Made by a program: the position numbers and the translations under genes. Under the pieces are notes generated by a model. That model saw only the letters and a program-made list of their open reading frames with translations. It was not told the DNA's origin and did no database searches. DNA of 64,000 nucleotides. Origin: Zymoseptoria tritici IPO323 (lineage: Eukaryota; Ascomycota; Dothideomycetes; Mycosphaerellales; Mycosphaerellaceae). Of this stretch, positions 19,837 through 30,200 are shown in pieces; positions within the stretch are counted from its first letter, which is position 1; every line of letters begins with the position of its first letter. The stretch lies in NCBI RefSeq assembly GCF_000219625.1, contig NC_018207.1, positions 186,001-250,000 of the forward strand, written 5' to 3'.

Positions 19837-21162
19837 ATGATCCTCCGCTTCCTCGGCAGCGTCATCTTCCTCTTCTCCATCGTCTTCACCATCCCTCTCG
19901 CCTTCGATGTCGGCGGACGAACATGCGGCCTGGCCTTCAGCTTGAGCCTCGCGACCTTTTACTTCTTCCTATCAACCCTTCGCATCGCAACTCCCGACGA
20001 TTCACGATGGCGACGAGCTGCAGTCAACACCATCGCTTCGGCACAGGTCCTCGTCATACCAACCCTCCTCATCTGGTCCCTCAACAAATTCAGCGTCGAC
20101 AGCGCCAATGACGCCAACTGGGTCTCACGTGCCTTCGCCAACACAACCAAGAGCATGGACAAGAATAATGCAACATTCGATGAGTGGGTGTTTGGACGAG
20201 ACGGACTGCTGGAGCAGGTGTTGATTGGTGGATGGGATAAGCTACTGCGATATTCGACGCCCGTCTTTCAGCTCGTAGAAGGCTTCTGCAGCTTGTTGGT
20301 CATCCAAGCCGCTGGTCAAGTCACTCGCTATCTGGTCAACAATTCCGATGGAGGCGACACATGGATGGTTGGCTTGCTTGTCCCGTGCGGCAGCATTATT
20401 GCAAGCTCTTGCTACTTCATCTACCGTATGACCACCTTTCCCGGACTGGACACGCAGGATGCCATCCTCATTGGCATCGCCATTGCCAGCGTGTTCTTCC
20501 TCTGCGTTTGGGGCATGGGCAGCGGACGTGGAAACGTGGTGGAGAGCTCTCTCCTCTTCGCCTATGTCACCCTCTGCATCTACCAGATCTTCACCGATTA
20601 CCAGCCGACTCATGCTCTTCCGACCGCTGCGATCCCTGACACTGCCGAATTTCCACCTCTTCCGCCTATCCTCATGGCCAGCTATACCACGATTCTGCAA
20701 GCGCTTTCCTCGCTGCCGAGCACCATTCACTCAGCCTTTGGCTTCATGGTTGCTGCCGTCCAGACGGTCACTCCTTCCGTCATCATCTCTCTGATCTACC
20801 GATTGATGGTACTGTACGCTGCAGCCCGCATCATCCCGGCCGTTCGCGAGTCCGGCGCTCGAGCTCTCTCCGAGGATCCATCGCTCGAAGATTCATCCGA
20901 AGGAGTGTCGACTTTGATGGGACTGCTGAGCTACTTTGCACCCAGCATCCTCATCGCGGTATACACAAGCCTACTCATGCAGCACTTTGCCAGCGCGGCG
21001 GCGGATCATCCAGGCGAATGGTGGACAAGTCAGGGCGGAGAAGGTGGCAGTGATATCTCACGGTGGGCGAACTTGGCTGGCACTATGGCATTGTATGCGG
21101 TCGAGTTGTACCTCGGCAAGGGACATGACGACGGCCTCACGAGTCACTGGAAGATGGACTGA
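19837..21162 (+). CDS. ICE2: ICE2-family ER membrane protein
   Basis: A single-exon 441-residue polytopic membrane protein with about eight to ten hydrophobic segments (first at residues 5-25, ILRFLGSVIFLFSIVFTIPL). It matches the fungal ICE2 family by length, topology and segments such as FDVGGRTCGLAFSLSLATFYFFLSTLR and LPSTIHSAFGFMVAAVQTVTPSVIISLIYR. In yeast Ice2 sits in the ER, supports cortical ER inheritance and restrains phosphatidate phosphatase regulation, so it links ER growth to lipid synthesis. The C-terminus (ELYLGKGHDDGLTSHWKMD) is cytosolic-looking. Start chosen at the only ATG before the first membrane segment. Confidence 0.88.
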   Translation: MILRFLGSVIFLFSIVFTIPLAFDVGGRTCGLAFSLSLATFYFFLSTLRIATPDDSRWRRAAVNTIASAQVLVIPTLLIWSLNKFSVDSANDANWVSRAFANTTKSMDKNNATFDEWVFGRDGLLEQVLIGGWDKLLRYSTPVFQLVEGFCSLLVIQAAGQVTRYLVNNSDGGDTWMVGLLVPCGSIIASSCYFIYRMTTFPGLDTQDAILIGIAIASVFFLCVWGMGSGRGNVVESSLLFAYVTLCIYQIFTDYQPTHALPTAAIPDTAEFPPLPPILMASYTTILQALSSLPSTIHSAFGFMVAAVQTVTPSVIISLIYRLMVLYAAARIIPAVRESGARALSEDPSLEDSSEGVSTLMGLLSYFAPSILIAVYTSLLMQHFASAAADHPGEWWTSQGGEGGSDISRWANLAGTMALYAVELYLGKGHDDGLTSHWKMD

Positions 21163-22090
21163 AGAGGTTAAGGAAATGTGGAGAATTGGAATGGTGTTGA
21201 GCAATACGCTGGACTCGATCTACAAGACCGCCGCGCAAGACATGCCCTCACGGCAAGCGCGAGTTGTGCGTCCAGAGGACCACATCCAACCGGAGGAATG
21301 CACTGCAAAAACGCCTACGAGGCCATAGCAGCTGTCCGCTGGGCGCAAGCGGCGGTAAACCCCTCATTGGCAAGGTTTCGCCCAGGAGCAAGAGCATCCC
21401 GGAATTGAAGTTGACCTCAAAGGTAGCATGCCAACCTATGGGTAGGTTTTCGCCTTAGTGAGACGGGAAGTGAAAGAGAGACGGGGGATTTGCGAAGGGT
21501 TGCTGCTGGAGGCAGAAGCAGGGTGGTAATTCCGTTTGAGTTGAACACGATACCCCAAGAGCAAGCACTGATATATGATTGATTCCTGTGATTTTCAAAG
21601 TCTTCTCGGAGAAGTCTCCGAGCACTCTTCAACCGGTTGCCGTTTCAAACAGCGGCAGCGAAGCGTCTTGGTCGGCACGCGCTCGGGAAGGCTTGGCCAG
21701 GCAGGTGTCATGTCGCCTCCTTCGTGGCTGTTCATTCAAATTTTCTTCGGACGAGGTTGTAAGTCTCTTGCTTCGTATTTTCTTGGAACTGTCTGCTTTC
21801 ATTTTTGGCTTGGTCTCGCATTTTGCTGCGATGTTACACCAAAAATTCATGGCGTCATGGTGATGAAGTTCAAGTTCATCCACCTTCCATTTTCGGTAAA
21901 CGCTCTCCATTCTCTCCATCATCCTTCACTTCACTTCAGCACGTGGAAGCATTGACTGACTCGCCAAGAATATCGCCTCTCTTGACTCTTCTAACTCGAC
22001 CGTGCCATCACAGAGTTCCACAATTATCGACACTGCTCAACGCCTTTGGAGCGCTCCGAAAACAAAGTCACCTCACGCAGCTGAACAGCC
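21163..22090. other. Intergenic region between ICE2 and the SDR gene
   Basis: About 930 bp without a convincing gene; frames present are short or overlap on both strands. It contains the SDR promoter and leader. Confidence 0.35.
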
Positions 22091-23065
22091 ATGGCTTCAA
22101 CATCTCACTTCGACGCCAGCGCGCTCTTCGGAGTGAAGGACTACGTGTGTGTGGTCACTGGAGGAGCAACAGGTACGCTGCGACCTGCGAACATCGCTTT
22201 TCCATCTCTCTGACATGATCTCTCAGGCATCGGACTCATGGCCACCCAAGCACTCGCCGCAAACGGAGCAAAAGTCTACATCACCGGCCGCCGCATGGAA
22301 GTCCTCGAGACCGCTGCCAAAGCTCACTGCCCCTCTGCCAACGGATCTGGCCCTGGCAGCATCATTCCCATCGGACCATGCGACGTGACCAGCAAGGAAG
22401 ACCTCTCCTCCCTCGTCGATCAAATCCGTGGGAAGGAGAGCCACGTCAACACACTCATTATCGCTGCAGGCATTGCAGGCCCCAAAGTCCAGCCGGACCA
22501 GGAAGACGCCACTGAGCTCAGCAAGAAACTCTGGGAAGGCGAATCAGTCGAGGCTTGGCAAGAGACCTTCAATACGGACGTCACCTCGGTGTACTTCACA
22601 TCGGTCGCCTTCCTGCCCCTCCTCCAAGCTGCCATCAAGTCGGAGTCTCCCGCAAAAGCCCATCCTCACTCCGGCCACCGTTTCGCGCCCAGTATCATCA
22701 CAATTTCGTCCATGTCCGGGCTGATGCGTCACGCTCAGGGACACTTCTCATACAACGCAGCCAAGGGCGCTACTGTACACTTATCGAAGCTCATGTCCGC
22801 CGAGTTCCAGAAGGCTGGAATCCGCGTCAACTCAATCGCGCCTGGCTACTTTCCCTCCGAGATGACCACGCAGGAGAGCGACGACAGAAACAAGTCCAAG
22901 ATGCCGGAGGGCAAGATCGAGAGCACCGGCCACGTACCACACATGCGTGAGGGGAGAGATCAGGAGATGGGTGTGGCGGTACTGTTCTTGACGAGGAACG
23001 AATATGTCAACGGAGAGATTCTGGCCATCGATGGTGGGGTGTTGAACGTTGTTGGAGGACGATGA
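22091..23065 (+). CDS. Short-chain dehydrogenase/reductase
   Basis: Exons 22091-22172 and 22227-23065 (intron of 54 nt, GTACGC...CTCAG) give 306 residues. The intron splits the glycine-rich cofactor loop, restoring VTGGATGIGLM, the TGxxxGxG Rossmann motif. Downstream are CDVTSKEDL (adenine-side Asp), IIAAGIAGP (NAAG position), ISSMSG with the catalytic Ser, and YNAAK (Y-x3-K). GRRMEV after the second strand has an Arg pair fit for NADPH preference. It resembles fungal SDRs annotated as 3-oxoacyl-ACP-reductase-like or rhamnolipid-type reductases; the substrate is unknown. A loop insertion (SESPAKAHPHSGHRF) before the catalytic Ser is typical of this fungal subgroup. Confidence 0.88.
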
Positions 23066-23256
23066 GCTGGAGTGGGAGACGATCAGCGGACGAGCTCGGA
23101 GAAGAGCCCGGGGCAGGAAAACAGCATGGCCGTCTCGTCCGTTTCGAAAAATGAGTGTAACGACAGTGAGCTTTCCAGCGGCCCGCGCGAACAGTAATAA
23201 GACGTGCGGCGTCTCCTTCATGAGCAAGCGGGGGGTCAAAGGAGTTGGTAGCAGTA

Positions 23257-23628
23257 TCATAAGCCTTTCTCATCATGGGCCAACTTACCGGTATGATGAC
23301 CTGTACGGCTATATGTACGTCTATCAGGATGTCCTACCAACTTACCATTACGGTTACCGACACGATCATCTGCACGCTTACTGGCACGCTTACCTACACC
23401 GTTACTTGCACGCTGACCTACACGGCTATATAGCATGTCTACTAAATTATCAATACGACCATTTTGCATGACAGCTAACTTATTAGTGCGGCTATTTGGC
23501 ATGTATGCTAACTTATGTGTACGGCTACCTGTACGCCTAACAGTATGTCCCAGTACCCTGCCCGTGTGGTTACCGGCACGACTATCTTGCATGCCTTGCC
23601 AAGTACCGCTATTTTGCGTGTCCGACAT
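23257..23628 (-). repeat. 12-bp minisatellite AAGCGTGCAGGT, array 1
   Basis: Read on the minus strand, successive 12-nt units such as AAGCGTGCCAGT, AAGCGTGCAGAT, GATCGTGTCGGT and AACGGTGTAGGT can be followed through much of 23280-23640. The period is a multiple of three, so a 123-codon minus-strand frame stays open and would encode tetrapeptide repeats (VGKRASKRADDRVGNR). I regard this as a repeat, not a proven gene. Array 2 at 49204-49435 has the same motif on the other strand. Confidence 0.6.
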
Positions 23629-23782
23629 GGCCTCGAGGTAAGATGCGAAAGCTTCTCACACCTTTCACTTCTTGCCAGGATGTCTCTTCTCGTCGTTTCT
23701 AAAGCGAGAGAACAGGATGCATCAGTCCGCTACCTCGTGCGCTTTGACTCTGACTCTAGTGGATTTCCTTCTCCCACCTTGA

Positions 23783-24121
23783 GCTGTCGAGGATCTTCCG
23801 TCCGACACTTCGGTTTCCCTGCCGATCAGCACCTACGCATACATTGCTGACGAGATCAATGAGAGAGACGCCCATCTTGACCACAAGGATATCGCGGATG
23901 CGCTTGACCTTGAAGACCCAAATCAGGTGGACGACTGCGAGACACCAAGTCCAGCGAAATTCCGATTTTCGTCAAAGGGTACATTGCTCTCCATCATGGA
24001 TAATCCTGAGCATCGCTTGCATGCTATGCCGTTGTACAACAGTCTTCGTCCGTTGAGATCTGACGAAGGATTGCCGTCGTATGGGGTGGATGTTAAGAAT
24101 TGTTCTCCTAAGAGTATGTAG
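23783..24121 (+). CDS. Possible small or remnant gene, no recognised domain
   Basis: The frame is open from 23783 to TAG 24119-24121 and reads like real protein (YIADEINERDAHLDHKDIA, then FSSKGTLLSIMDNPEHRLHA). Upstream, GAG|GTAAGATGCG...TTCTTGCCAG (about 23636-23682) looks like an intron, but the frame after it does not join cleanly. It is either a short gene with an unseen first exon or the 3' remnant of a longer one next to the minisatellite. Confidence 0.3.
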   Translation, partial: AVEDLPSDTSVSLPISTYAYIADEINERDAHLDHKDIADALDLEDPNQVDDCETPSPAKFRFSSKGTLLSIMDNPEHRLHAMPLYNSLRPLRSDEGLPSYGVDVKNCSPKSM

Positions 24122-24788
24122 ATGTGCGCAATGCAATGCTTCTCGTGGTCTTCGTCTCTCGTCTTGCTCGTCGTATGGCTCAGTGCAGTGACGAATGACT
24201 TTGACGGAATTAGTAGCCGTAGGAGCCAGCATCAGTCGACGACGTCGAACTTGCTGAACGTTTTGTGTCAGGACGGCCTATGACCCTGTACAGGGACATC
24301 AGCTGGATGTGCGAATGACTTGATTAAATCGCTCGGCAGGACATCTCGACAAGACATCGACAAGAGCAACATGGATCCGTTAAATTTCTTCGTAAATGAG
24401 CAAATTGGTTCAGCCGCGCATCGCAAACCCTCCTGCAACACGACGCTGCGATGACATGCATGCTTGCCGTAACAATCCAGACCAGGAGATGGATTGAGCT
24501 TGAAGATCGCATGTGAGCGCAGGATCGACCGGAAGTTTCAGGCCATTTGGTACTGCAATGTGCGTGGCATGGAGAACGCAGAACGCCGAACGCATGTTTG
24601 GACGACTCGCGCGCATGAAACATGAGGTGACGCAATTTTTCCCGCGTGTTGCAGCTCGTCAGGATTCAGTCAGAGAGAGCTCATAAGATAATATTAGCAA
24701 CCAGGAGAGCGTATAAGACATTTCAGCGCTCGAATGTGACCAGAAATGTCCTCGCTACCGACACCTTCAACCTGGACATCTCATCATC
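24122..24788. other. Hydrophobin upstream region
   Basis: About 670 bp without a supported gene. GTATAAGAC near 24711, about 75 bp before the hydrophobin ATG, could serve as a TATA-like element. Confidence 0.3.
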
Positions 24789-25298
24789 ATGAAGACATTC
24801 TTTGCCCTCGCTGCTTCTGTAGCAACAACTTTCGCTGCACCTGGCCAATGGGACGCGGCGGCACCCAAATGTACCGATGGAGGGCAATTACACTGCTGCC
24901 AAGCGACCTTCACGGGCGCAGCGGCTCCGGTGACACTCGCGGCCGACCTGGCATGCTACGATCTCACGCCGGCAGTGTTGAACTGCGTAATCAGTGAGTT
25001 CGATGTCGTGCTTCCTGAAACTCTCTTGCTGACCTCGCCACCAGCCGACGCGCCAATCGACCCGGACTTCGGATGCGTCGGGGAGTATGCATGCTGCCAG
25101 GTCAACGAACTCAATCCACTCCTGGGATTATTCTGTTCCAAACCGCCGGGCGACTGCAGAGGAAGAGAGGGTGGAAGTCCGGCGTACTGCACAGATGTCA
25201 TCGATGGCCGATTCGGCAACTGCACCGACAACGACGTCAAGAATAATCAGGGCTTGCTTGGCATTGGCGACGGCCTACTCGGAGGAGGTAGCAAATAA
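24789..25298 (+). CDS. Hydrophobin-like secreted protein with extra cysteines
   Basis: Exons 24789-24993 and 25045-25298 (intron of 51 nt, GTGAGT, CTGAC, CCAG) give 152 residues; the intron length is a multiple of three, so the unspliced frame is also open. The signal peptide is MKTFFALAASVATTFAAP. Cysteine spacing after splicing is C-x7-CC-x18-C-x22-C-x5-CC-x12-C, within class I hydrophobin limits, with one additional Cys inside the x22 loop (VLNCVIT) and three or more in a C-terminal tail (GDCRG, AYCTD, GNCTD) followed by a Gly-rich end (GLLGIGDGLLGGGSK). Hydrophobins coat aerial hyphae and spores by self-assembly at air-water interfaces. The tail is unusual for the family. Confidence 0.75.
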   Translation: MKTFFALAASVATTFAAPGQWDAAAPKCTDGGQLHCCQATFTGAAAPVTLAADLACYDLTPAVLNCVISEFDVVLPETLLLTSPPADAPIDPDFGCVGEYACCQVNELNPLLGLFCSKPPGDCRGREGGSPAYCTDVIDGRFGNCTDNDVKNNQGLLGIGDGLLGGGSK

Positions 25299-25746
25299 AA
25301 ATCTTGAATGAGTGACGATAATTCGGCAATTCGGCGGAGGGCATCAGGTATTGGCGTCTGGCGTGCACGGATGCGCTCCCGGGAGAATTTGGAAAAGAAA
25401 GATGAGAAATGCGCAGGGCGCGGAGCATCGAGTAAAGCAGCCTCCATAATCATGAACATAATTTCGACACTCACCTGATGATTCAGATCCATACCGTAAT
25501 CGAAGTCGCGTTGATATCATACTGTGATCAAAGTTGTGTCGATGATTCCAACGGGACTCAAGCAGAGAACAGCATGATCCAGGCTCTGGCGTGATGCCTT
25601 GTGAAGCTGAACCAGACCAGCGTTGCTCTGCACAATCTCGCGCGTGCCCTTGGCGCAACTCGAGTTTCAAAGCGTGGATAGGACAGACTTGAGTGTAGGA
25701 CAAGTAAGCTGTGTATCTTAATTGTCTCTCGCCTGCTTCGGTCTGG
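25299..25746. other. Gap between hydrophobin and ALG14 (convergent 3' ends)
   Basis: Both genes point into this gap of about 450 bp; it should hold two 3' UTRs. No gene or repeat seen. Confidence 0.35.
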
Positions 25747-26502
25747 TCAAACCAGTACACCAATGTACTGTCCTCTCCCACCAGTCGCCGCTTCCAGTTG
25801 AGGCCATTGAACCAGAAAGCGATCAACGATCCTGGACAGCAGTTTGCCGGACAGACTCAACTTCTTCACCCTAGCCCATGATTCAATATAAACCGTGCGC
25901 ATCTTTCCGCGTGAATTGCAGCCTTTGATGTCGAAGAACCGGAGCAGGATCGAGGTGAAGATTAGGATTGTTGCTGTAGCAGGACCATTGCAAAGGATGA
26001 CATCCGGGAAGTCTCTTGAGGCGTCGGAAGATAGCATGAGAGCAGTCAGACATGCGACAAGACAGCGTAGACAGGAGATAGGCGCAGTCATAGCGCTCTG
26101 ATGGATCTCTCGCGCGCGCGGAACCGTGGATATGGCATATGTGCCGGCAGAAGCAGTCTCTGCCTTGGCAGTCATGTCCTCAAACTGCCGCGCTCGATCT
26201 GCTGATATCCCATCTCCTGAGCTCACCACCCATGTACGATGGGAAAAGTCCTCCCAGTCCATCCGTATTGCCGACTCCTTCTCGTGCAGAGCTCGGCTGA
26301 GCATGGCGATCATTTCAGCAGTGTGCCCTCCACTCCCGAGCACTATCATCAAGTGTGTCGGCGCTGAGGTATCATGTCGGCGGCGGACGGCTCTGAAGCG
26401 ATTCGGGCTCAAGACTGTTCGCAGTCGATGGATCGTGGAACTGGCCGCAATGAGGAGGAGGAAGAGGAAAGAGAGGAGTCCAAGTTGAGTGCTGGTCACC
26501 AT
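25747..26502 (-). CDS. ALG14: ALG14, membrane anchor of the UDP-GlcNAc transferase
   Basis: A single-exon 251-residue protein. The N-terminal membrane anchor (residues 6-24, QLGLLSFLFLLLIAASSTI) is followed by the family block LMIVLGSGGHTAEMIAML, then WVVSSGDGISADRARQFE, TVPRAREIHQS, ILCNGPATATILIF and YIESWARVKKLSLSGKLLSRIVDRFLVQWPQL. Alg14 recruits catalytic Alg13 to the cytosolic face of the ER to add the second GlcNAc of the lipid-linked oligosaccharide, so it is essential for N-glycosylation. All conserved blocks are present and length is normal. Alg13 is not in the window. Confidence 0.93.
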   Translation of the reverse strand: MVTSTQLGLLSFLFLLLIAASSTIHRLRTVLSPNRFRAVRRRHDTSAPTHLMIVLGSGGHTAEMIAMLSRALHEKESAIRMDWEDFSHRTWVVSSGDGISADRARQFEDMTAKAETASAGTYAISTVPRAREIHQSAMTAPISCLRCLVACLTALMLSSDASRDFPDVILCNGPATATILIFTSILLRFFDIKGCNSRGKMRTVYIESWARVKKLSLSGKLLSRIVDRFLVQWPQLEAATGGRGQYIGVLV

Positions 26503-27273
26503 GCCGGCAGATGACCTAAGCGGGCGAGACTGTCAAGGCATTGTTGTTGGCAGAGGAGATGTGAACTTGGATGTTGCAGAGAAGGACAAGAAGTGCTCAA
26601 GTGCCCAAGTGCTGTTCTGTCAGCGGAGCGGAGTCCGGCTTCGGCACTCCCGTTCCCGGCGATCAACTTCACGCTCCAGATTCAGATCGGAAGACTTCTG
26701 CTTCTTCTCCCCTCCTTGTCGATGTCATAGATGACCGCAGAATCGACAAAGTGGTGACATTTTGTGCCGACGAAGAGATCATGCACTCCGCTCGACGCTC
26801 TCTGGGGTATCATGCAAGCATGGCTGGCAATCCGCTGGGAACATCCGTTCTGCGTGCTGCGTGCGTTGCAATTCCAACACAACGCGCCGGGCTATACTGA
26901 GGTAAGAAACGCAGAGATGTAAGGGGTATGAGATGACCTCATTCACTTCGTACAATAACGAGCTCGCTGTGTTGAACCTCATCTCGCGCGAAGATACAAA
27001 TTCACTATACCACGTCTCTGCAGGTTCTTCGTCTTCAACGTGCAGCCGACGCGGTCTCGACATTACCACAGTCTCTCATACGGCCAGGCCCGCTTGGCGG
27101 TAGCAAGGAATGGAATATCGCGGCAATCTCCACGACAATGTATCCCGTGATGTGGTCTGGAATGCATGGCACGCCGGAACCGCAACGCGTAGTGTCACGG
27201 CATCTGCTGGGATATCCATCGAGACCAGAACACATGAACGCACTCACGTCAGTACACGGCGTGCCCACACAGC
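26503..27273. promoter_or_regulatory. Divergent promoter region of ALG14 and the adhesin
   Basis: 770 bp between divergently transcribed genes. Several open frames occur but none resembles a protein. Long upstream regions are usual for regulated surface-protein genes. I cannot name binding sites. Confidence 0.35.
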
Positions 27274-30200
27274 ATGTCGCCGCGACGTTCTGTCTTACTG
27301 CTGCTGTCTTGCGCAGTCGGCCCAATCCAAGGTGTCCTGCTTACTAAATACGTCTATCCGACATGTTCTTCAACGACTCGACCGCCGCCCTCCTACGGGT
27401 GGATATCGACCAACGGATCTACCGTACCATTCACGTTCTCGGACTGGGCAACTGCAACTTCCGACTCTGGCGCAGAAGAGACGGCAGCAACAAGTCCAAG
27501 CGACGACACGACGTCACTCCCCTTCAACTATATGAGCTCGGAGCAAGTCTCTCCGACTCCAAGGACAACAGCGCCGGGCGACGACAGTGAAACGACAGGA
27601 TCTCCGGCAATGCCGCCCATAGATGAAGACGATATGTCGGCGCCAAGCGCATCAGCGACCATGACTTTCTCGAATACTGTCAGACCTGCTTCTCCGTACA
27701 CTCAATCTTTTGCATTCTCTCAAGCCAGCACCTCGGCTGATGGACCGACAACTGTTCCTACTCCGACATCATCCACTTCTACCGAACCGCTGCAGAGCAG
27801 CTCCGCTCCGTTATCTGTTGGTCCGCTACCATACAGCTCTGGCGCTCTGTCCGGTCGATCGATAGAGAGTAGCTCAACTACAGCAACCGCCGCTGAATTC
27901 TCGACCTCATCCTTGGCTGTGACGTCTTCCGAGATGTCCGTGAGCAGTCTCGCGGACTCCTACGACTCTTTCACCTCACCTTTGGCAATATCCTCGTCAT
28001 TTGCGGAGCCGACGCTTATAAGCTTTGTGGCCTCCTCGGCCACGTCAAGCGATCAGATATCCGCCGAATCACCGCCTACTACATCTCGGGTTACTGCGGA
28101 ACCTACATCGACCGAGACATCTGAATCGTCCAGCTTGGCGCCTCTTGTGACGAGATATGATATCTCCGGCGGAACGGTTGCAACGACGGTGATCGGTGGC
28201 ACAACGTCCATATTCAGCGCCAGTGGTACGGCCTCAACAGTAGTGAGCGGCGGCATCACGACTTCGTACACGACTGGCGGCTCTACTCGAACATTTGTGG
28301 AGAGGCAAACAGCGCCAGCTTCGGTCGCTGATGCCATCATCGGCCCATGCCCGGACTTCAAAGGCAGGATTATCGATACGAGCAGTTCGAGCAATCTGGT
28401 CTCCTGCGGCATTGTCTGGAGAGGCACGCTCATCACTTCGCGGGTCAGAAAGCGAGACGGCGATCAAGATTGCTCCGCAAGATGTGCTTCCGATCCGAAT
28501 TGTGTCGGGTATTCGTACACCTCGGACGAGCAATGTCGAACGTACGACTACATTGATGGTCAAGCAGATTGGCCAAGTCCGGCGTACTCTGCGTTGAGGC
28601 TCCAGGAAGAGGTTGTTATCGATAATACCACGGCCTCGTCGTCGATATCCACCAGCGATGCCCCATCGGCCAGCGCATCGGCCGTACCAGAGTCAGTTTC
28701 CGTCAGCTACTCGATCGTCACAACAACAGCGCCTGCGTCAACTCTCACGACAACATTTGTCACGACGCAAAGCGCCTCTACAGTTATTGGTCCCGGAAGT
28801 ACGACTACAGTCATATCCGCATCACCGACCACAATCATCAGGTAAGTGAGAGAATATATCTGGAATCACGGTCCGATATAAAGCTGTTCGGCGAGTGTGG
28901 TGGCAAGACGAGAACTATAGCCCGGCCACACTACAGACGAGTCGCTGCGAGTAGGGGCGGACTGGAGACCGCGCGCCCTGAGCGGCTAAACTGACGATGC
29001 TCAACCTTTCATATTCAGGCACAAGGAGCTGACCATTTTACAGCACCACGACGCTTGCAGCTTCGACCTCAACGTACACTGTGACATACACTCTGACACA
29101 GACAACGACAACGAGGGAGCCAACGACCGTGCTGGTCCCGACCACGGAAATCTCGACGCAAGTCTCCACCCAAGATCGTGAGACCACCACCGAAAGGACG
29201 GTCACGACGGCGCCAACTACGATCCGGCAGACCGTTATTGAACGGACAACGGTGGTCTCAACCTCGCTCTCGGTCAGCACGGCATACAGCACATTCCCGG
29301 CCGAGACTTTTGTGAGTATTCCCATGCCTTGCTGCTAAATGCTTTGGTGTTGAGTATGCTGACGAAGCTGTACTATTAGACGACCACTTACGCTACTACC
29401 TACCCGGCCAGCACATTCACAACAACTACAACTGCGCCAGGCGGAACTACAACATTCGTGACTACCGCCAGCGCCAGTACCGCTACAATCACGACGACGA
29501 CGACTGCTCCTGCATCCACAGTGACGAACGAGGTCACCTATACGTTTTCAACACCTCCGCGGACGATCACCGAAAGCGAGACCACAACTTTTGTCTCCAC
29601 AAGCCTCAGCGTTCAGCCAGCTTCTACGAGAGATGTCACTAGCACTCTACCCGCCCAGACTTCGACTCTGCTGCTCACTACTACCAAAGATGGCTCCACC
29701 ATAGTCAGTACGAGCCTCAGCATTCAACCAGCTTCGACTTTCACCCTCGACCGGTCGAACACATTGACCACGACGGCTACAAGCACCGAAAAGACCACTG
29801 CATCTGTTACAGAAACTTCTGTTCTTCCTGCAAGCACTACGACCATTCTGCTTACCACGATAAGAGATGGGACTACAATTACAAGCACGAGTTTGAGCAT
29901 CCAACCCGCTTCGACGAGGGAAATTACGACCACGCAGCGGACAACTGAATCGATTACGTCGACTCTCCTTCTTACCACTACACGAGATGGCAGCACGATT
30001 GTGAGTACCAGCCTAAGCATACGGCCAGCGACTACCGAGACATCGACAAGGGAAATTACGACCACGCAGCGGACGACTGAATCGATTACGTCGACTCTCC
30101 TCCTTACCACTACACGAGATGGCAGCACAATTGTGAGCACCAGCCTAAGCATACGCCCAGCGACCACCGAGACATCAACTTTAGATCGATCTATAACTGC

